A DNA stretch of 62,858 bases from CAYUVA01 sp964448115 [NCBI: uncultured bacterium] (lineage in GTDB: Bacteria; CAYUVA01), in contig CAYUVA010000022.1 in the NCBI GenBank assembly GCA_964448115.1, positions 1 to 62,858 on the forward strand. The letters are read 5' to 3'. The position numbers and the translations under genes are program-made. Below the pieces are notes generated by a model. The model saw only the letters and a program-made list of their open reading frames with translations. It did no database searches and was not told the DNA's origin. Shown in pieces: positions 62,261 to 62,858 of the stretch; the first letter of the stretch is position 1; the number at the start of each line of letters is the position of its first letter.

Positions 62261-62858
62261 ACGATGAGGAGATCGCCGTCGTCGAGCAGGATCTCAAGCG
62301 ATAATCGCATCCAGGTCGATGACGCTGGCTTTACCAGTGAATATCTATATAATCAATAAGATAGAAATTGCTTCGCTTTGCTCGCAATGACAAGGTATGG
62401 AAAAACAACACCTGGATGAATTCAGGTGTTGAGGAAAGCCCATTGAACTCTGAAGAGGTCTCGATTTGCTTGAGGGCGTGAGAGTCATTGAACCACAAAG
62501 GCACCAAGAGGAAGTGATACCGTGAAGAGAGGATGGTGATACAAGGCTAACTGTTTCAGCGCTGACCGCCGGAGTTTACACCGCACTTGGTGCAGCACGG
62601 GAATGACAAGAAGGGTGGCGATTTCCGTAGTTCTGTGATTCCAGCACGGGGGGGAATCCAGTCCTAAAATGCCTAAGAGAATAGCATTAGGCTCAAACAT
62701 AAGTAACACACCCCGTCAACTTATCTGGCACCCCTCTTTTTAGAGGGGATAAAGATCCTCTCCCTAGCCCTCTCCCACTGGGCGGGTGGATCAAAGCTCC
62801 CTTTCCCGCTGTAGTCTGTCTCAAACCCCCCACCTGTCATCCCGAGCGGAGCGGAACG
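62261..62858. other. Gene-free right edge with dispersed repeats
   Basis: No convincing gene. It holds a reverse-oriented CAATGACA-type repeat unit (62366-62392), an AACCACAAAGGCACCAAGAG-type repeat (62491-62514), a GGGAATGACAAG unit (62599-62610), the CCTCTCCCTAGCCCTCTCCC motif (about 62758-62777) and a GTCTGTCTCAAA leader with TGTCATCCCGAGCGGAG (62814-62853) cut by the window end. Short ORFs such as 62485-62709 on the minus strand fall entirely in these repeats. Confidence 0.6.

Noticed and set aside
62264-62359. 31-aa ORF after the TPR lipoprotein
   Set aside because: No recognisable features and no good ribosome site; a minus-strand frame over the same bases is equally open.
1-62858. tRNA, rRNA, riboswitch or attachment site
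   Set aside because: I scanned for typical T-loop sequences and conserved riboswitch cores by eye and saw none; tRNAscan and Infernal would be decisive.

Overview
The window reads as a chromosomal segment of an uncultivated, diderm (outer-membrane) bacterium. Evidence for an outer membrane: a FadL-type porin, several lipoproteins with lipoboxes, an O-antigen-ligase-like protein, a polyprenyl-phosphate sugar transferase and a beta-barrel protein. ASPIC/UnbV, DUF4838, six-hairpin and DUF2079 proteins, very long Thr-Pro-Ser linkers and many GT-C membrane proteins are typical of poorly sampled candidate phyla (Sumerlaeota, Hydrogenedentota, Omnitrophota or Planctomycetota-like lineages). No 16S or marker set is present, so the phylum stays open. 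I see no tRNA, rRNA, CRISPR array, phage or transposase.

Layout. 1-2.7 kb: broken genes (methyltransferase remnants, a FadL pseudogene) around a GT-C glycosyltransferase. 2.9-6.4 kb: acyl-CoA dehydrogenase, an FG-GAP/UnbV surface protein, and HU with a strong promoter. 6.7-17.8 kb: eleven tightly packed minus-strand genes (lipocalin-like CrtC/AttH protein, LamG-like lipoprotein, GT-C protein, GH3 hexosaminidase, winged-helix membrane protein, O-antigen-ligase-like protein, a 35-aa membrane peptide, CcmA-like and CcmB-like ABC exporter, sugar epimerase, anchored protein). They diverge from a GT2 and a WbaP-type initiating transferase (17.9-20.2 kb). Together this looks like a surface-glycan locus. 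20.2-22.8 kb: MobB, a small beta-barrel protein, a sodium:solute symporter and its small membrane partner. 22.9-31.7 kb: outer-membrane barrel, DPM1-like GT2, GT-C, six-hairpin enzyme, TrkH/TrkA potassium uptake. 31.8-36.2 kb: methyltransferase, metallo-beta-lactamase-fold hydrolase, metallophosphoesterase, ABC-2-like permease.

36.2-56 kb is accessory and surface-oriented: a DUF4838 protein, an AT-rich orphan, intact FadL, a decayed AT-rich stretch (DUF2079 gene with one internal stop, a 26-aa signal-peptide ORF, a beta-sandwich fragment), an RND exporter, another GT-C protein, a purple-acid-phosphatase-like protein, Psd plus an LppM-like lipoprotein, and a 1542-aa secreted beta-helix protein with roughly 790 residues of Thr-Pro-Ser linker. 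Three of these secreted proteins share one ~100-residue module ending in WPY(L/I)(N/S), which I consider the best novel lead. 56-59.3 kb is housekeeping (efp-accB-accC-ispH). 59.4-62.3 kb holds a beta-helix lipoprotein, an arylamine N-acetyltransferase-like protein and a TPR lipoprotein. The right edge and 49.2-49.6 kb carry dispersed palindromic repeats.
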